Notes under the pieces: generated by a model
The model's input: the letters and a program-made list of their open reading frames with translations, nothing else
What the model was told of the DNA's origin: nothing
The model's database searches: none
Source of the DNA: JAPPHA01 sp964291635
GTDB lineage: Bacteria; Pseudomonadota; Alphaproteobacteria; Rhodobacterales; Rhodobacteraceae
DNA: 64,000 nt
Direction: 5' to 3'
NCBI GenBank assembly: GCA_964291635.2
Contig: OZ219906.1
Coordinates: 124,001 to 188,000 of the forward strand
Shown here: one piece after another, positions 9,319 to 18,699 of the stretch
Layout of the letters: each line of letters begins with the position of its first letter
Numbering within the stretch: the first letter of the stretch is position 1
Position numbers and translations under genes: made by a program

Positions 9319-10623
9319 CTACTGACTGGCGGCTTTCTGAGCGTCGAAGTCGGCCTGCAGTTCGAGGATCTTTTCCTTACCCCAGGCAGCGGCTTCTTCG
9401 GCAGGAACGTCCTGCAGCAGGACCATCTGGATCATCTGCGGAAGGATGTTCGACGCATTCAGGGCACCGGCATAGTAGTTTGGCGGGTGATCCGGAGATT
9501 CCCAGCCCAGCGAGCGCCCGTAGGACACTGCGTCATAAACGATTGCCATGTCCTCAGGATGTGACTGGATCAACGGGTCGTCCATGTAAAGCGGGCTGTC
9601 GCGGTACGACACCAGCGGAGGCGTGAGATGGACCGGGACCGTCCGCAGGAATGGCAGCAGGTACTCGGGCTGCATCATGAAATCGAGAAACTCCTTTCCG
9701 AGTTCCTTGTTCGGCGCGTTCGACATGACCGCGTGCGATTTCCGGCTAAGCGGTCCGGCGCGCATCTTGCCCATGGGCTGGTGCAGAACCCGGGTGTGCT
9801 CGGTGAGCGGAGGATTGTCCCTGGCAGTGTGTACCAGCAGACGGCCACCGTACATCGAAATCGCGACCAGTTCGGCCGTGAAGGCATCGATGCTGTCCCA
9901 CCACTCCCATGTCGCGCTTTCGGGCGGCGAGTACTGGTGCAGCTGCTTGAGGAAATTGAGTGCCTCGATGGATTCGGGGCTGTCGACGATCGGTTGCAAC
10001 TCCGTATCGAACACGAAACCGCCATTCTGCCAGAGCAGAACCTCGTAGTGCCAGGCCGTCCACTCGCCTGGACCCGCGGCGATCGCGATGCCGTAGAAAT
10101 TGTTGTCGGGATCGTTGAGTTGTTCCGCGGCCGACAGGAAATCCGCCCATGTCTGCGGCGGCGCAATGCCCGCCTCGTCGAGAACATCCTTTCGATACCA
10201 CCACATTTCCGAGGTCAGGGCGTACGGGATGTCCCAATGCACGCCCTTGTAGGGAATGGACGCCAGGGGCACGACATCATCACCGTACTTTTCGAACCAC
10301 CAGGCTGCGGGTTCGAGCAGCCCGAGGTCGGCATAGGTGAGCAGGCGTTCGAGTTGCATGGATGCAATTTCCGGCGGCTCGCCAGCAGCGACACGCACGG
10401 CAAGCGCCTCGTCCATGTTGCCCTGAAAATCGAGTTCGATCCTGACCCCGGGATTGGCGGCCGTGAAGTCTTCAGCCGCGGCCCGGTAAAAGGCCTGGCT
10501 TTCAGGCGCGATTTCGTCCGACATCAAGTGGACGACGCGCTCTTGCGCCATGCCGGGCGCAGCGATGAGGGCTGCCAAGGCAAGCGCAATAGGACTCGTG
10601 TAGCGAGTTCGTTTGTTCAGCAT
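9319..10623 (-). CDS. ABC sugar-type extracellular solute-binding protein
   Basis: 434 residues. The start is the ATG at 10623, with GGAG seven bases upstream; the longer frame to 10755 lacks support. Lys/Arg residues then 'ALALAALIAAPGMA' form a signal peptide cleaved before Gln-Glu, so the protein is periplasmic. The mature part begins 'VVHLMSDEIAPESQAF' and holds the family-1 features 'AAGEPPEIASMQLERL' and DIPYALTSEMWWYRKD, where aromatics line the sugar site. It is first in the operon with the permeases and the ATPase at 3.4 kb. It faces the AceE-like pseudogene divergently across about 190 bases. The ligand is unknown; oligosaccharides, polyols or glycosides fit the family. Confidence 0.87.
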   Translation of the reverse strand: MLNKRTRYTSPIALALAALIAAPGMAQERVVHLMSDEIAPESQAFYRAAAEDFTAANPGVRIELDFQGNMDEALAVRVAAGEPPEIASMQLERLLTYADLGLLEPAAWWFEKYGDDVVPLASIPYKGVHWDIPYALTSEMWWYRKDVLDEAGIAPPQTWADFLSAAEQLNDPDNNFYGIAIAAGPGEWTAWHYEVLLWQNGGFVFDTELQPIVDSPESIEALNFLKQLHQYSPPESATWEWWDSIDAFTAELVAISMYGGRLLVHTARDNPPLTEHTRVLHQPMGKMRAGPLSRKSHAVMSNAPNKELGKEFLDFMMQPEYLLPFLRTVPVHLTPPLVSYRDSPLYMDDPLIQSHPEDMAIVYDAVSYGRSLGWESPDHPPNYYAGALNASNILPQMIQMVLLQDVPAEEAAAWGKEKILELQADFDAQKAASQ

Positions 10624-10815
10624 TGGAATTCTCCAGTGATTGGGGGATGCCAGGCACGGGGCAGACAAGTCCCGGTGACCCGGCACGTCGAGTGGGCATG
10701 CAAGTAAGCGTATTTTCCACACGGAACAGGTATCAGGGAAATAGTGGAAAGTCAATCCGCTTGGTTTGACCGGATGCTACGAATCTGGTACGTCCCGCCT
10801 CAAGGTAAGCGGGAT

Positions 10816-13341
10816 ATGATCTCTGGAGAATTGGCCGGCCTCGGGGCGCTGGAACGAAAGGTAATTTGGATCAGCATCTGGATGATTCTCCACGCCAACT
10901 TGCTCCGCCAGGACTGCAACGGGTCGATGGTCGGCGGCCACCAGGCATCCAGCGCGTCGATGGTCTCCCTGATGATGGCTCTGTATATCCGGGTGCTCCG
11001 GCCCGAAGACCGCGTTGCCGTGAAACCCCATGCGAGCCCAGTCTTTCATGAAATCCAACATATTCTCGGCAACCAGACAAGGGACGACCTTCTGAACTTC
11101 AGGGGATTCGGCGGTGCTCAGTCCTATCCCAGCCGCACCAAGGACCGCGATGACGTAGACTTTTCCACCGGCTCCGCGGGCCTTGGTGTCGGCATCACGG
11201 CGTTTGCGTCCATGGTGCAGGATTACGTCCGGGCGCGCCACGACTGGCAGGCCGCGATTCGCCCTGGTGGGCGACGCGGAAATGGACGAAGGTAACGTGT
11301 TTGAGGCCATACAGGAGGAGTGGAAACACGACCTTCGCAGGTGCTGGTGGATCGTCGATTACAACAGGCAAAGTCTCGACGGGATCGTTGTCGAGGGCCT
11401 TTCCACCCGTCTCAAGGACATTTTCGGCGCGTTCGACTGGGACGTGGTGGAAATCAAATGCGGTGCCCTTCAGCGGTCAGCCTTTTCCGGGCACGGCGGC
11501 GAGGCATTGCATCGATGGATCGACCAGTGCCCGAACCCGACCTATTCGGCCCTGTTGTTCCAGGGTGGACAGGCCTGGCGCGCAAGGCTTGAATCGGACT
11601 TTGGGCAGGAAATCACGCCGATGCTTTCGACCCGGGATGATCGTGCGTTGTCGGAACTCATGGCGAACCTCGGCGGTCATTGCCTGGAGACACTTTGTGA
11701 AACGTTTCAAAGCGTAGGCCATGACCGCCCGACCTCGTTCGTCGCCTGCACTGTCAAAGGCTGGGGCACGCCGCTTGCAGAGCACAAGGATAACCATTCG
11801 GGCCTCATGACCCGATCCCGGATGGCGGACTTCCAGCAGCAAATGAACGTGCCCGAAGGCAAGGAGTGGGACCGGTACGCGGGCCTCGGGATAGACCCGG
11901 CAACCATTCGGGCGGCGCTTCGCTCGGTGCCAGTCAATTCGCGTAATACGCGCCGGTTTTCCGCAGCAAGGATTCTCGCAACACAGCTCGTGCCGCGCCG
12001 GGAACGGGAATCCTCAACCCAGGAGGCTTTCGGGCGGATCCTGCACGGCAGCGCCGGAGGGAACAGCGAAATGACGAACCGGGTGCGCACGATGGCGCCC
12101 GACGTGACCGTATCGAAAGGGCACGGTCCCTGGGTCAATCGGCGTGGCCTGTTCGCGCGGCGCGAAATCAGTGACACGTTTCGAGACGAACATGTTCCGT
12201 CGGCCCAGAAATGGCTTTTTTCGCCGACCGGCCAGCACATCGAACTCGGGATCGCCGAGATGAACCTGTTCCTGCTTCTCGGTGCGGCAGGCCTCAGTCA
12301 TTCACTGTTTGCGGAACGGCTTCTGCCGGTAGGAACGCTGTACGACTGCTTCCTTTCACGCGGGCTGGATGCACTCAACCATGCCTGCTACCAGGATGCC
12401 CGTTTCATGGTCGTCGGTACGCCGTCGGGCGTATCGCTCGCACCGGAGGGTGGTGCTCACCAGTCCATCGGGCCACCGCTCATCGGGATGAGCCAGGGCG
12501 GGCTGGCAGCATTTGAGCCAGCCTTTGCCGATGAACTGGCGGTCACCGTGAACCTCCGTCGCCTGAAGGCGACGGCTTCTCGGCCAAGCCTCGGACCACT
12601 GCCCCTACTTCGCGACCGAAGGCCAGTTCCTGGCCCCAATGCGAGACACCTACAGGCTCCGGTGACGCCCGTCAACAAAGAGCGCGCATTCCCCTGCGCG
12701 AGTTCTATGGAATGGGCCTTCGCCTCCATGCAACGTCACGGCGATGCCGCAGAGAGCGAGCGCACGTGGCTGCGCGACGAGACCGGTGGATCGGTCTATC
12801 TTCACCTGTCTTCGCGCAGGCTCAAACAGCCGAAGCTACGCGAAAGCTCCGCGTTTTGCCAAGGCGTCGTCGATGGTGCATACAGGTGCCGCGAACCTGG
12901 TCCTGGCTGCGATCTGGTGATTGCCAATAAGGGAACCTTCGCGACCGAGGCGATTTCCGCAGCGGGCACGACTGGCCAGGACCGCCGGGAAATCGGCGTC
13001 CTGGCGGTCAAGTCCGCGGTTCGCCTGAACGCGGGGCGGCAAGCCGCGAAGCGCGTCCGCAGCCGGGGAAGGAGATTCCCAAAAAGCCACATCGAGCGGT
13101 TACTTGCTCCCCTGCCGCACCATACCCGGATCATAACGGTGATCGACGGTCATCCCGCGACGTTGAGGTGGCTTGGCGGCGTACGCGGCCACATCGTGGC
13201 ACGCCACAGGTCGAGCACTTCGGGCAGAGCGGAACCGAGATGGACCTTTACCGGCACCAGGGCCTCAGCACGGGGTCGATCGCTGCTACGGCGCAGATGG
13301 TTTCCCCAGGTGCGCCAGTGCGGCTGGCAGCCGTCCTCTGA
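10816..13341 (+). pseudogene. Broken AceE-like pyruvate dehydrogenase E1 (homodimeric type)
   Basis: Intact relatives decarboxylate pyruvate with thiamine diphosphate. Three frames together rebuild the family. From about 10816 one frame gives 'VGGHQASSASMVSLMMALYI', RPEDRVAVKPHASPV and 'FGGAQSYPSRTKD'. Near 11250 it shifts to a second frame with FALVGDAEMDEGNVFEA (TPP-binding GDAEMDEG), 'WWIVDYNRQSLDGIVVEGLS' and KGWGTPLAEHKDNHSGLMT. Near 13195 it shifts back, giving VEHFGQSGTEMDLYRHQG and a stop at 13339-13341. Between ELAV and MEWAFASMQ some 50 residues are inserted by a mobile-element remnant that happens to stay open. The two frameshifts and the insertion make activity very unlikely. Confidence 0.88.
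12545..12705 (-). mobile_element. IS200/IS605-type right end and tnpB 3' remnant inside the E1 pseudogene
   Basis: The stretch interrupts the conserved ELAV/MEWAF junction of the E1 gene. On the minus strand it ends in a perfect 8-bp-arm hairpin (12556-12575, CCGTCGCC, TGAA, GGCGACGG) followed by AGGTTCAC. This layout is typical of the right end of IS605-family elements, where the hairpin overlaps the tnpB stop. The minus-strand reading 'GPRLGREAVAFRRR' resembles the TnpB C-terminal tail. About 160 bases remain, with a small GCGC-armed hairpin near the other boundary, so it is either an internally deleted non-autonomous copy or a decayed one. The tnpB 3' end also encodes the guide-RNA scaffold in active elements. 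Confidence 0.6.
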
Positions 13342-13554
13342 GTCCATGCCGGCAACGCGCGCTCGAGGATTGAATTTGGACAGCCCGGACGGACTACCAG
13401 GATACGCCATGCCATGTCTTTGCGATGAGTTCTCCGGCGATGTCGACGCGTTTCAATTCGCCGACCGGTCCCGGGTACTGGTCGAACCGGCTTTCAATTT
13501 GAGCCGCAACATCGGCTTTGCTTATGGGCCGCCAGGAAAATAGGGGCCGGGACC

Positions 13555-14151
13555 ATGCGTTGCCTTGTCGTGTTCTGCCACCCGAGCGAGACCAGTTTCG
13601 GCGCAGCGATACTGGAAACAGCCCGCGACGCGCTTTCCGGAGCGGGCCATGACGTGCGGGTGATCGATCTCTACCGCGAGGGTTTCGACCCCGTCCTCTC
13701 TTCGGACGAATGGTCCAGTTACGTCTCCGATACCGGGAAGAACATCGCGGCGCTGCATGATCACGTGGCGGCCATGCAATGGGCGGAATCGCTTATCCTG
13801 ATCTTTCCGACCTGGATGTATGGCCCCCCCGCGATGCTGAAAGGCTGGCTTGAGCGTGTCTGGCTCCCGGGGGTTGCATTCGAGGTTCCGCGCGGACGGC
13901 AAAAGCGCGTGGTCGGCCTGTTCAGCAACATTCGTCGATTCACGGTCGTGACGACATCGGGCTCTCCCTGGTGGTGGTTGCGGGTGATCCGTGACCCGTG
14001 CCGAAACCTCTTTTCAAGAGGATTTCGCGTGCTCTTCCACCGCCGGTGCCGCGTGCGTTGGCTGCAGTTGCACGGCATGGACAACAGCAGCGACAAACAG
14101 CGCAAAGCGTTCCTGAACCGCATCAGCAACGAACTGGCGGCACCGGTCTGA
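13555..14151 (+). CDS. Flavodoxin-fold NAD(P)H dehydrogenase (quinone) family protein
   Basis: 198 residues. Reduces quinones or similar acceptors with NAD(P)H and bound FMN/FAD in the cytoplasm. It opens 'MRCLVVFCHPSETSFGAA', the flavin phosphate-binding start of the KefF/MdaB/NQO family, and has 'AESLILIFPTWMYGPPAMLK', the conserved PxWW-like segment that stacks on the flavin, followed by GWLERVW. The C-terminus is short but complete for this group. It follows the E1 pseudogene by about 210 bases with no partner gene, and its electron acceptor cannot be stated. Confidence 0.82.
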   Translation: MRCLVVFCHPSETSFGAAILETARDALSGAGHDVRVIDLYREGFDPVLSSDEWSSYVSDTGKNIAALHDHVAAMQWAESLILIFPTWMYGPPAMLKGWLERVWLPGVAFEVPRGRQKRVVGLFSNIRRFTVVTTSGSPWWWLRVIRDPCRNLFSRGFRVLFHRRCRVRWLQLHGMDNSSDKQRKAFLNRISNELAAPV

Positions 14152-14283
14152 CAAGGGTGCCCCGAGATGAAGTCACGGGAATCGGTGCGGCGGGCGCGAG
14201 CTTCGCATGGGCAAAATCACTCGAGACCACGGAAAAAATCTACCGCGCGCTGCTGAAGAGTTTGTCCGGGAGAATCAGCCAGT

Positions 14284-14670
14284 TCAGGGCGCGCCCGCGA
14301 TGGCTTCGACCTCCACCAGGAATTCAGGCCGGGTAAAGCCCGACACGACCAGAAGGGTCGAACAAGGCTTCGGTTCGACCTGCGCGAACGTACGGTCCCG
14401 GACCTTCATGTAATCGGCCATGTGCTTTCGGTGCGTGACGTAGGCGTTGATTCTGAGGACATTCTCGGGACCAAGTCCAGCTTCAGAGAGGATTTCCAGT
14501 ATGGCGGAAAAGCAGATCTCTGCCTGTTCCGTCACACCCCTTGGCACCGTTCCATCCGCGCGGATTCCGAGTTGGCCCGAAGTGACAGCCAAGCGGGAAA
14601 TATTGTCCGAGAGGCCGAGGGAATAGGCGCCGAACGGCGCAGCAACCGTCTCGGGTGCCATCCGTTTCAC
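14284..14670 (-). CDS. RidA family protein (enamine/imine deaminase)
   Basis: RidA proteins hydrolyse reactive enamines and imines released by PLP enzymes or formed in pyrimidine breakdown (RutC). The protein has 128 residues starting at a GTG that overlaps the TetR stop (GTGA). Family signs are 'LAVTSGQLGIRADGTVPRG', QAEICFSAILEILSEAG, 'VLRINAYVTHRKHMADYMKV', and a C-terminal VEVEAIAGAP equivalent to the usual VEIEAIA. The conserved Arg equivalent to RidA Arg105 is not obvious ('FTRPEFLVEVEA' contains one candidate). It is coupled to a RutR-like TetR gene and follows an amidohydrolase/FAD-oxidase operon, which suggests removal of an imine intermediate in amide or N-heterocycle catabolism. 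Confidence 0.85.
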   Translation of the reverse strand: MKRMAPETVAAPFGAYSLGLSDNISRLAVTSGQLGIRADGTVPRGVTEQAEICFSAILEILSEAGLGPENVLRINAYVTHRKHMADYMKVRDRTFAQVEPKPCSTLLVVSGFTRPEFLVEVEAIAGAP

Positions 14671-15299
14671 GTGGTTGCCCCGTCATCTGGCTTGAGGCCG
14701 CAGCGCAAAAGGAACATACGCGTGGCCTCCTCGGCAAAGAGGTCGGGATCAAGCGGCTCGCCGTCGGGTACGCCGAGCAGGAAACGGGCTTGTGCGTCGT
14801 ACTCCGCGTAATGCTGCGTGATGGCCCAGATGTTCATCAGGAACAGGACAGGGTCAACCGGGTGGATGAGCCCACGTGCAACCCAGCTGTTGATCAATGC
14901 GCTGGCACGCTCGACATCCTCCTTCAGGGCACCCCAGTGGTTGCGCAGGATCGGGGCACCGCGCGATATTTCCCTTGCGAAGAGGCGCGTCATTTCAGGA
15001 TGCTCGAGTGAATGGCGCACCTTTCGGGCGATGTAGCTCCGGATCACTTGCCCGGGATCGGTGGAATCTGCAGAAATGAAAAAGATGTTTTTCCACTTTC
15101 CGATGATGTGCAGGAGCGCCTCCTCGTAGAGTTCCTCCTTGGACGAAATATAGTAGTGAAGTTGCGCCTTGCTGAGGCCGGCCGATTCCGCAAGCACCTG
15201 CGTCGTGGTGCCGGCAAGCCCGTTTTTCGCAAACTCCCGAATCGCGGCAGCCAGGATTGCCTTGTGGATCGCCCGCCTGCGCTGTTGCGGGACGCCCAT
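14667..15299 (-). CDS. TetR family transcriptional regulator, RutR-like
   Basis: 210 residues. A GGAGG at 15306-15310 lies six bases before the ATG at 15299, so this start is preferred over 15320. The N-terminal helix-turn-helix spans about residues 10-55 (AAIREFAKNGLAGTTTQVL, then AGLSKAQLHYYISSKEELY). The C-terminal ligand domain has 'HPEMTRLFAREISRGAPIL', closely resembling RutR-type regulators that sense uracil or similar pyrimidines. It overlaps the RidA gene by four bases and follows a short hypothetical gene and the FAD oxidoreductase on the same strand. It probably represses this amide/N-heterocycle cluster. Confidence 0.88.
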   Translation of the reverse strand: MGVPQQRRRAIHKAILAAAIREFAKNGLAGTTTQVLAESAGLSKAQLHYYISSKEELYEEALLHIIGKWKNIFFISADSTDPGQVIRSYIARKVRHSLEHPEMTRLFAREISRGAPILRNHWGALKEDVERASALINSWVARGLIHPVDPVLFLMNIWAITQHYAEYDAQARFLLGVPDGEPLDPDLFAEEATRMFLLRCGLKPDDGATT

Positions 15300-15309
15300 C
15301 AACTCCTCC

Positions 15310-15657
15310 CTATCCTGCAAACCGGCAGCATGACCCCACGCGCGCCGGGACCAAGACCGTCGGCGTCTGGCTCAACCCGGCAAATCCATCGTTCATTCCA
15401 TGGTTGGCCAGAATGCGCTGAAGGTCCTCTCGAACGTTGGCAGTCACGAAGAACACGGGAAAGTCGTTGGCGATATCGCCAATGGACAGGAGAAGATTGC
15501 CCGTCTTCAGGAAATCGATGCGACCGGCCGGAAACATTGTCCGGTTGTCCATTTGCTTGACGGCCATCCCGACCCTGTCCGCGGCCACAGTCGCCCCGCC
15601 GGCGGTTGTCGCGGACATGGCACCAGACAGCATTTTCAGGATATTTCTCATGTCCAC
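15310..15657 (-). CDS. Small hypothetical protein in the FAD-oxidase operon
   Basis: 115 residues from a GTG at 15657, preceded seven bases upstream by GAGG. It begins 18 bases after the FAD oxidoreductase stop and ends 10 bases before the TetR start, so it is probably co-transcribed. The N-terminal 25 residues are Ala/Gly/Thr-rich and could be a weak leader. The centre, 'GRIDFLKTGNLLLSIGDI' and PVFFVTANVREDLQRIL, looks like folded protein rather than a chance frame. I recognise no family. The last residues are Cys-containing and may be read-through of a decayed end. Confidence 0.45.
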   Translation of the reverse strand: MDMRNILKMLSGAMSATTAGGATVAADRVGMAVKQMDNRTMFPAGRIDFLKTGNLLLSIGDIANDFPVFFVTANVREDLQRILANHGMNDGFAGLSQTPTVLVPARVGSCCRFAG

Positions 15658-15675
15658 TCGAATTCCTCTGCCCAG

Positions 15676-17049
15676 TCAGTCGGTCTTCGCCATGTCGGCG
15701 GTCCATCCCCGCGTCTTGCCGGGATTCATCAGACCGAAGGGATCGGCCCGTTTCTTGAACTCGATTTGCGCGACATCGATCTCCTTCATACCACCGTCTT
15801 CGATCGTGATGGCATGGGGATCGAAAACGGTACAACCATCCCGCTCCTCGAGTTCGGCTATCGTCCTGTACATGGCCTCGCGACCACGGTAGCGAACAAG
15901 CGGCAGTGCGAAAATCTGCACCTTGCCATCCATCCGGGCCATTTCATGGTGCCAGTAAATCTCGTCTCCGTAACGCTTCATCTGGGACAGAACAAGATCC
16001 GGGTCGAAGGGATGCGGGTACGCAACCTGGAGGTAGGTCCAGCTCCTGTCCACTTTCAGCGCCTGGAGCGTGGTGTGGTTCCAGCCGCACTCGTAGGCAG
16101 GTTGCAGTTTGTTCGCAAAGATTTCCTCACTCGTCATCTCGAAGGAGACCCGGCCATTGCGCGCCTTTGCCATGGCCCGGAACCGTGCCATGTCCTCGGG
16201 AGCGACCATGGCGAACACCGCGTCCTGCTCTTCGGGGAACAGTTCGCCGAAGCGCACGTAGAAGGGCGAAAAGCGCCGTTCCACGGGCGTAAGGAGATAG
16301 CAGTCGAGCCTCTCTGCCTGGGCAGACATGGCAAATCGCAACGCCTCATCGTAACTGTCGAAGAGCGCCGCGCAATGGATCCAGTCGGTCGACCTGGTCA
16401 AGGCAACGACGAGTTCGACTACGATGCCATTGGTCCCGTAGGCATGGTGGACCTTCTGAATCTCCTGCCCGTGCAACTCGATCACCTGCGGCTCGTGTTC
16501 AACGGTCACCACCTTCGCGAATTTGACGTTGCCCGGGTCGCGAAGCATTCCGTGCCGAAGGGATCCAACGCCTCCCGAACCACCGGCGAGGAATCCGCCG
16601 ATGGTCGCCATCTGCCGGGTCGAGGGATACATGAGAAGTTCCTGTCCCGTTTCGCGAGCGGCATCGTCGAGACGCGAAATCCTTGCCCCCGCCTCGACAC
16701 GGACTTCTCCAGGTTGAATCCGGATCACCCTGTTCAGGCGGGTCAGGTCCATGACCACGCCTCCTTCAAGCGGCACGCATTGGCCGTAGTTTCCTGTCCC
16801 GCCGCCACGGAGCGTCAGCGGGACGCGGTAACGGGCCACGGCAGCGGCGATACGAATGACCTCATCCTGGGTCTCGGGGATGACGACAAGGTCAGCCCTG
16901 AGCCCGTCCAGTTGGTCGGAGAGGATCGGGCTGTACCAGTAGTAGTCCCGCGAACGGGCTTCCAGGAATTTCGGGTCGTCATAGCAGCGGAATCCTCCGA
17001 GCTCCGATCGGAACCCGGCCCAGTCTATGTTCCGCGAACCCCCACTCAT
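15676..17049 (-). CDS. FAD-binding oxidoreductase, GlcD/PCMH family
   Basis: About 457 residues. Oxidises a 2-hydroxyacid or related substrate using FAD. Motifs are 'ADLVVIPETQDEVIRIAA', then 'LRGGGTGNYGQCVPLEGGVV' (pyrophosphate-binding loop of the PCMH/vanillyl-alcohol-oxidase fold), GGFLAGGSGGVGSLRHG, and the terminal 'FGLMNPGK' closing the FAD-oxidase C domain. The ATG at 17049 forms ATGA with the upstream amidohydrolase stop; an ATG at 17055 is the alternative. The longer frame to 17118 overlaps the neighbour and is rejected. Coupling to the amidohydrolase suggests it oxidises the deaminated or ring-opened product. Confidence 0.85.
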   Translation of the reverse strand: MSGGSRNIDWAGFRSELGGFRCYDDPKFLEARSRDYYWYSPILSDQLDGLRADLVVIPETQDEVIRIAAAVARYRVPLTLRGGGTGNYGQCVPLEGGVVMDLTRLNRVIRIQPGEVRVEAGARISRLDDAARETGQELLMYPSTRQMATIGGFLAGGSGGVGSLRHGMLRDPGNVKFAKVVTVEHEPQVIELHGQEIQKVHHAYGTNGIVVELVVALTRSTDWIHCAALFDSYDEALRFAMSAQAERLDCYLLTPVERRFSPFYVRFGELFPEEQDAVFAMVAPEDMARFRAMAKARNGRVSFEMTSEEIFANKLQPAYECGWNHTTLQALKVDRSWTYLQVAYPHPFDPDLVLSQMKRYGDEIYWHHEMARMDGKVQIFALPLVRYRGREAMYRTIAELEERDGCTVFDPHAITIEDGGMKEIDVAQIEFKKRADPFGLMNPGKTRGWTADMAKTD

Positions 17050-18242
17050 ATCCATGCCTTGCCAACGGCAGGGTCGGGCGGCACCACTGCCCCGCGGCGC
17101 CAGACCTGACGCCTGCATAGCGGCCGGCTGACGGCATCGTCGATGGATTCCGCATCGAAAAGAATGAAGTCTGCGGCCGCGCCTTCGCGGATTTCCGGGA
17201 CAGCATCGAAGACAGCAGCGGGTCCGTCCGTGATGGCGCCGATCCAGGATGCAGGTTCAAGATGTGCCATCGGTACCGCCACGCGAAAAACATCCCACAG
17301 ATCGTAGTCACCCCAAGGATAGAAGGCATCCCGGCAATTGTCCGAAGCGAGGAATACGGGAACTCCGGCGGCCCGCGCTTCGTGGAGCGGAGCGATCCCG
17401 CGATAACGCGGTGTGCGGCCGTGATTCCGGTCCTGCAGCCCGGCGTTTGTCGTCGGCAGGACGCAAAGCGAGACTTCCGCCGCGCCGAGGCGCTCAAGAA
17501 GCGGTTGTACGACATCGACTGGACGGACCGAGAGGGAACAGCAGTGGCCAACCAGCACACGCCCGCCGAAATCCCGGGCCGCGGCTTCCGCGACGATGGC
17601 ATCGATTCCCCGCGATTCCGGCTCCAGCACCTCGTCCACGTGAAAGTCGAGCGCAAGATCATGGCGTTCGGCCAGGTCGAAGAGCAGCGATACTTTTGCC
17701 CGCAGGTCCGCGTTGCGGTAAACGAAGGCACCGAGGACGCCGCCGTCGGCCGCAACACGTTTGGCAACGGATTCTCCAGCCTCCGGAACCAGGTCCAGAT
17801 CTACCAGCGCCGCCAACTGGAGCGCGACCCGTTCCTGCCATTCCGTGCGCAATTCGTTAAGCGCCGACCATGCGACCGGCGTCTCAGGCTCCGTCCAGTC
17901 CACGTGGCTGCGCATGCGCCCGGTACCGTGGGCAAAGGCGCGGCGTAACGCCAGTGTCGCGCGGCACCGGATGTCCTCGGCATCCCATCGCACCTTGTCC
18001 GCGGCCGTGATCTCGATGGCATCGAGGAGCGTCGAGGCGCGGCGAGGAAGGCGGTGCGCCACAAAGGTCTTGTCGAGATGCACATGGGCATCCGAAAAGA
18101 GCGGCAGCACCAAGCCACCTTGCCGGGATTTAGAATTTGAAACGGATGCGATCCGATCTCCACACAGCACCAGGTCGAATCGGCCCACCCGCCCCGCGAG
18201 CGCAACGCCCTGGAGTGTTGTCGAGGTCGCGAACCTGTTCAT
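17046..18242 (-). CDS. Cytosine-deaminase-like amidohydrolase
   Basis: 398 residues from the ATG at 18242 (18266 is possible). TIM-barrel amidohydrolase that hydrolyses an amino group or ring amide with one divalent metal. Residues in order: FSDAHVHLDKTF (first two metal His), 'LALDFHVDEVLEPESRGID' (His and Glu as in CodA), RVLVGHCCSLS (third metal His), and 'VFLASDNCRDAFYPWGDYD' (metal Asp), a pattern very close to bacterial CodA. The metal and proton-shuttle residues all seem intact. It overlaps the FAD oxidoreductase by four bases. An N-heterocycle such as a pyrimidine, hydantoin or creatinine-derived compound is the likely substrate given the creatininase and RidA neighbours, but this is inference. 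Confidence 0.83.
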   Translation of the reverse strand: MNRFATSTTLQGVALAGRVGRFDLVLCGDRIASVSNSKSRQGGLVLPLFSDAHVHLDKTFVAHRLPRRASTLLDAIEITAADKVRWDAEDIRCRATLALRRAFAHGTGRMRSHVDWTEPETPVAWSALNELRTEWQERVALQLAALVDLDLVPEAGESVAKRVAADGGVLGAFVYRNADLRAKVSLLFDLAERHDLALDFHVDEVLEPESRGIDAIVAEAAARDFGGRVLVGHCCSLSVRPVDVVQPLLERLGAAEVSLCVLPTTNAGLQDRNHGRTPRYRGIAPLHEARAAGVPVFLASDNCRDAFYPWGDYDLWDVFRVAVPMAHLEPASWIGAITDGPAAVFDAVPEIREGAAADFILFDAESIDDAVSRPLCRRQVWRRGAVVPPDPAVGKAWI

Positions 18243-18247
18243 CCTCG

Positions 18248-18565
18248 TCAGCCTTCCGTTTTCCATTCGGCTTCATGCCGGTGGACGAACACCGGCTTCG
18301 ACGGCCGGCCGGTGATCAAGCCGATCACGATTGCGAGAAGCGAAACCGGGAGCAGATCCGCGATCATGCGGGGAGTCTCGTCGCGGAAACTCGATTCACG
18401 AATCCGCGAGACAAGCCCGACGCCCTGCCCCACGGCACCGGCGACGAATTCGGCAACGACAGCGCCAATTGGTGGCACCACGCCCGCAACTTCGCGTGCC
18501 GCCAGGAAACCCGGATGGGCCGGTGGCGCCAGGGCATCCATGGCTTCGGTCTCAGGAACCGGCAT
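18248..18565 (-). pseudogene. Remnant of an ABC permease (SsuC/ThiX type), internally deleted
   Basis: 105 codons from an ATG at 18565. Residues 1-20 (MPVPETEAMDALAPPAHPGF) look like a genuine N-terminus. The frame then jumps to 'VVPPIGAVVAEFVAGAVG' and LLPVSLLAIVIGLITG, the last two membrane segments of NMT1-linked permeases. The intervening 150 or so residues with the earlier spans and EAA loop are missing, consistent with one in-frame deletion. Its ATG lies ahead of a stop (18552-18554) of an upstream frame whose tail reads 'GYQAEWCDIVGNAIEEALD'. It sits directly before the amidohydrolase gene, so a dedicated uptake system was probably lost. Confidence 0.6.
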
Positions 18566-18699
18566 GATCCAGTGCCTCTTCAATTGCATTGCCGACAATG
18601 TCGCACCATTCCGCTTGGTAGCCGGATGTCGGGAACCGTTCGGTGCGGGGGCGGCATCCCGGGAGATCGAATCCGTTGACTGTAAGGCCAGAGCAGGCG

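Noticed and set aside
10744..11295. 184-codon open frame as an independent gene
   Set aside because: Its sequence is the N-terminal part of the E1 enzyme and the next frame continues the family without a gap.
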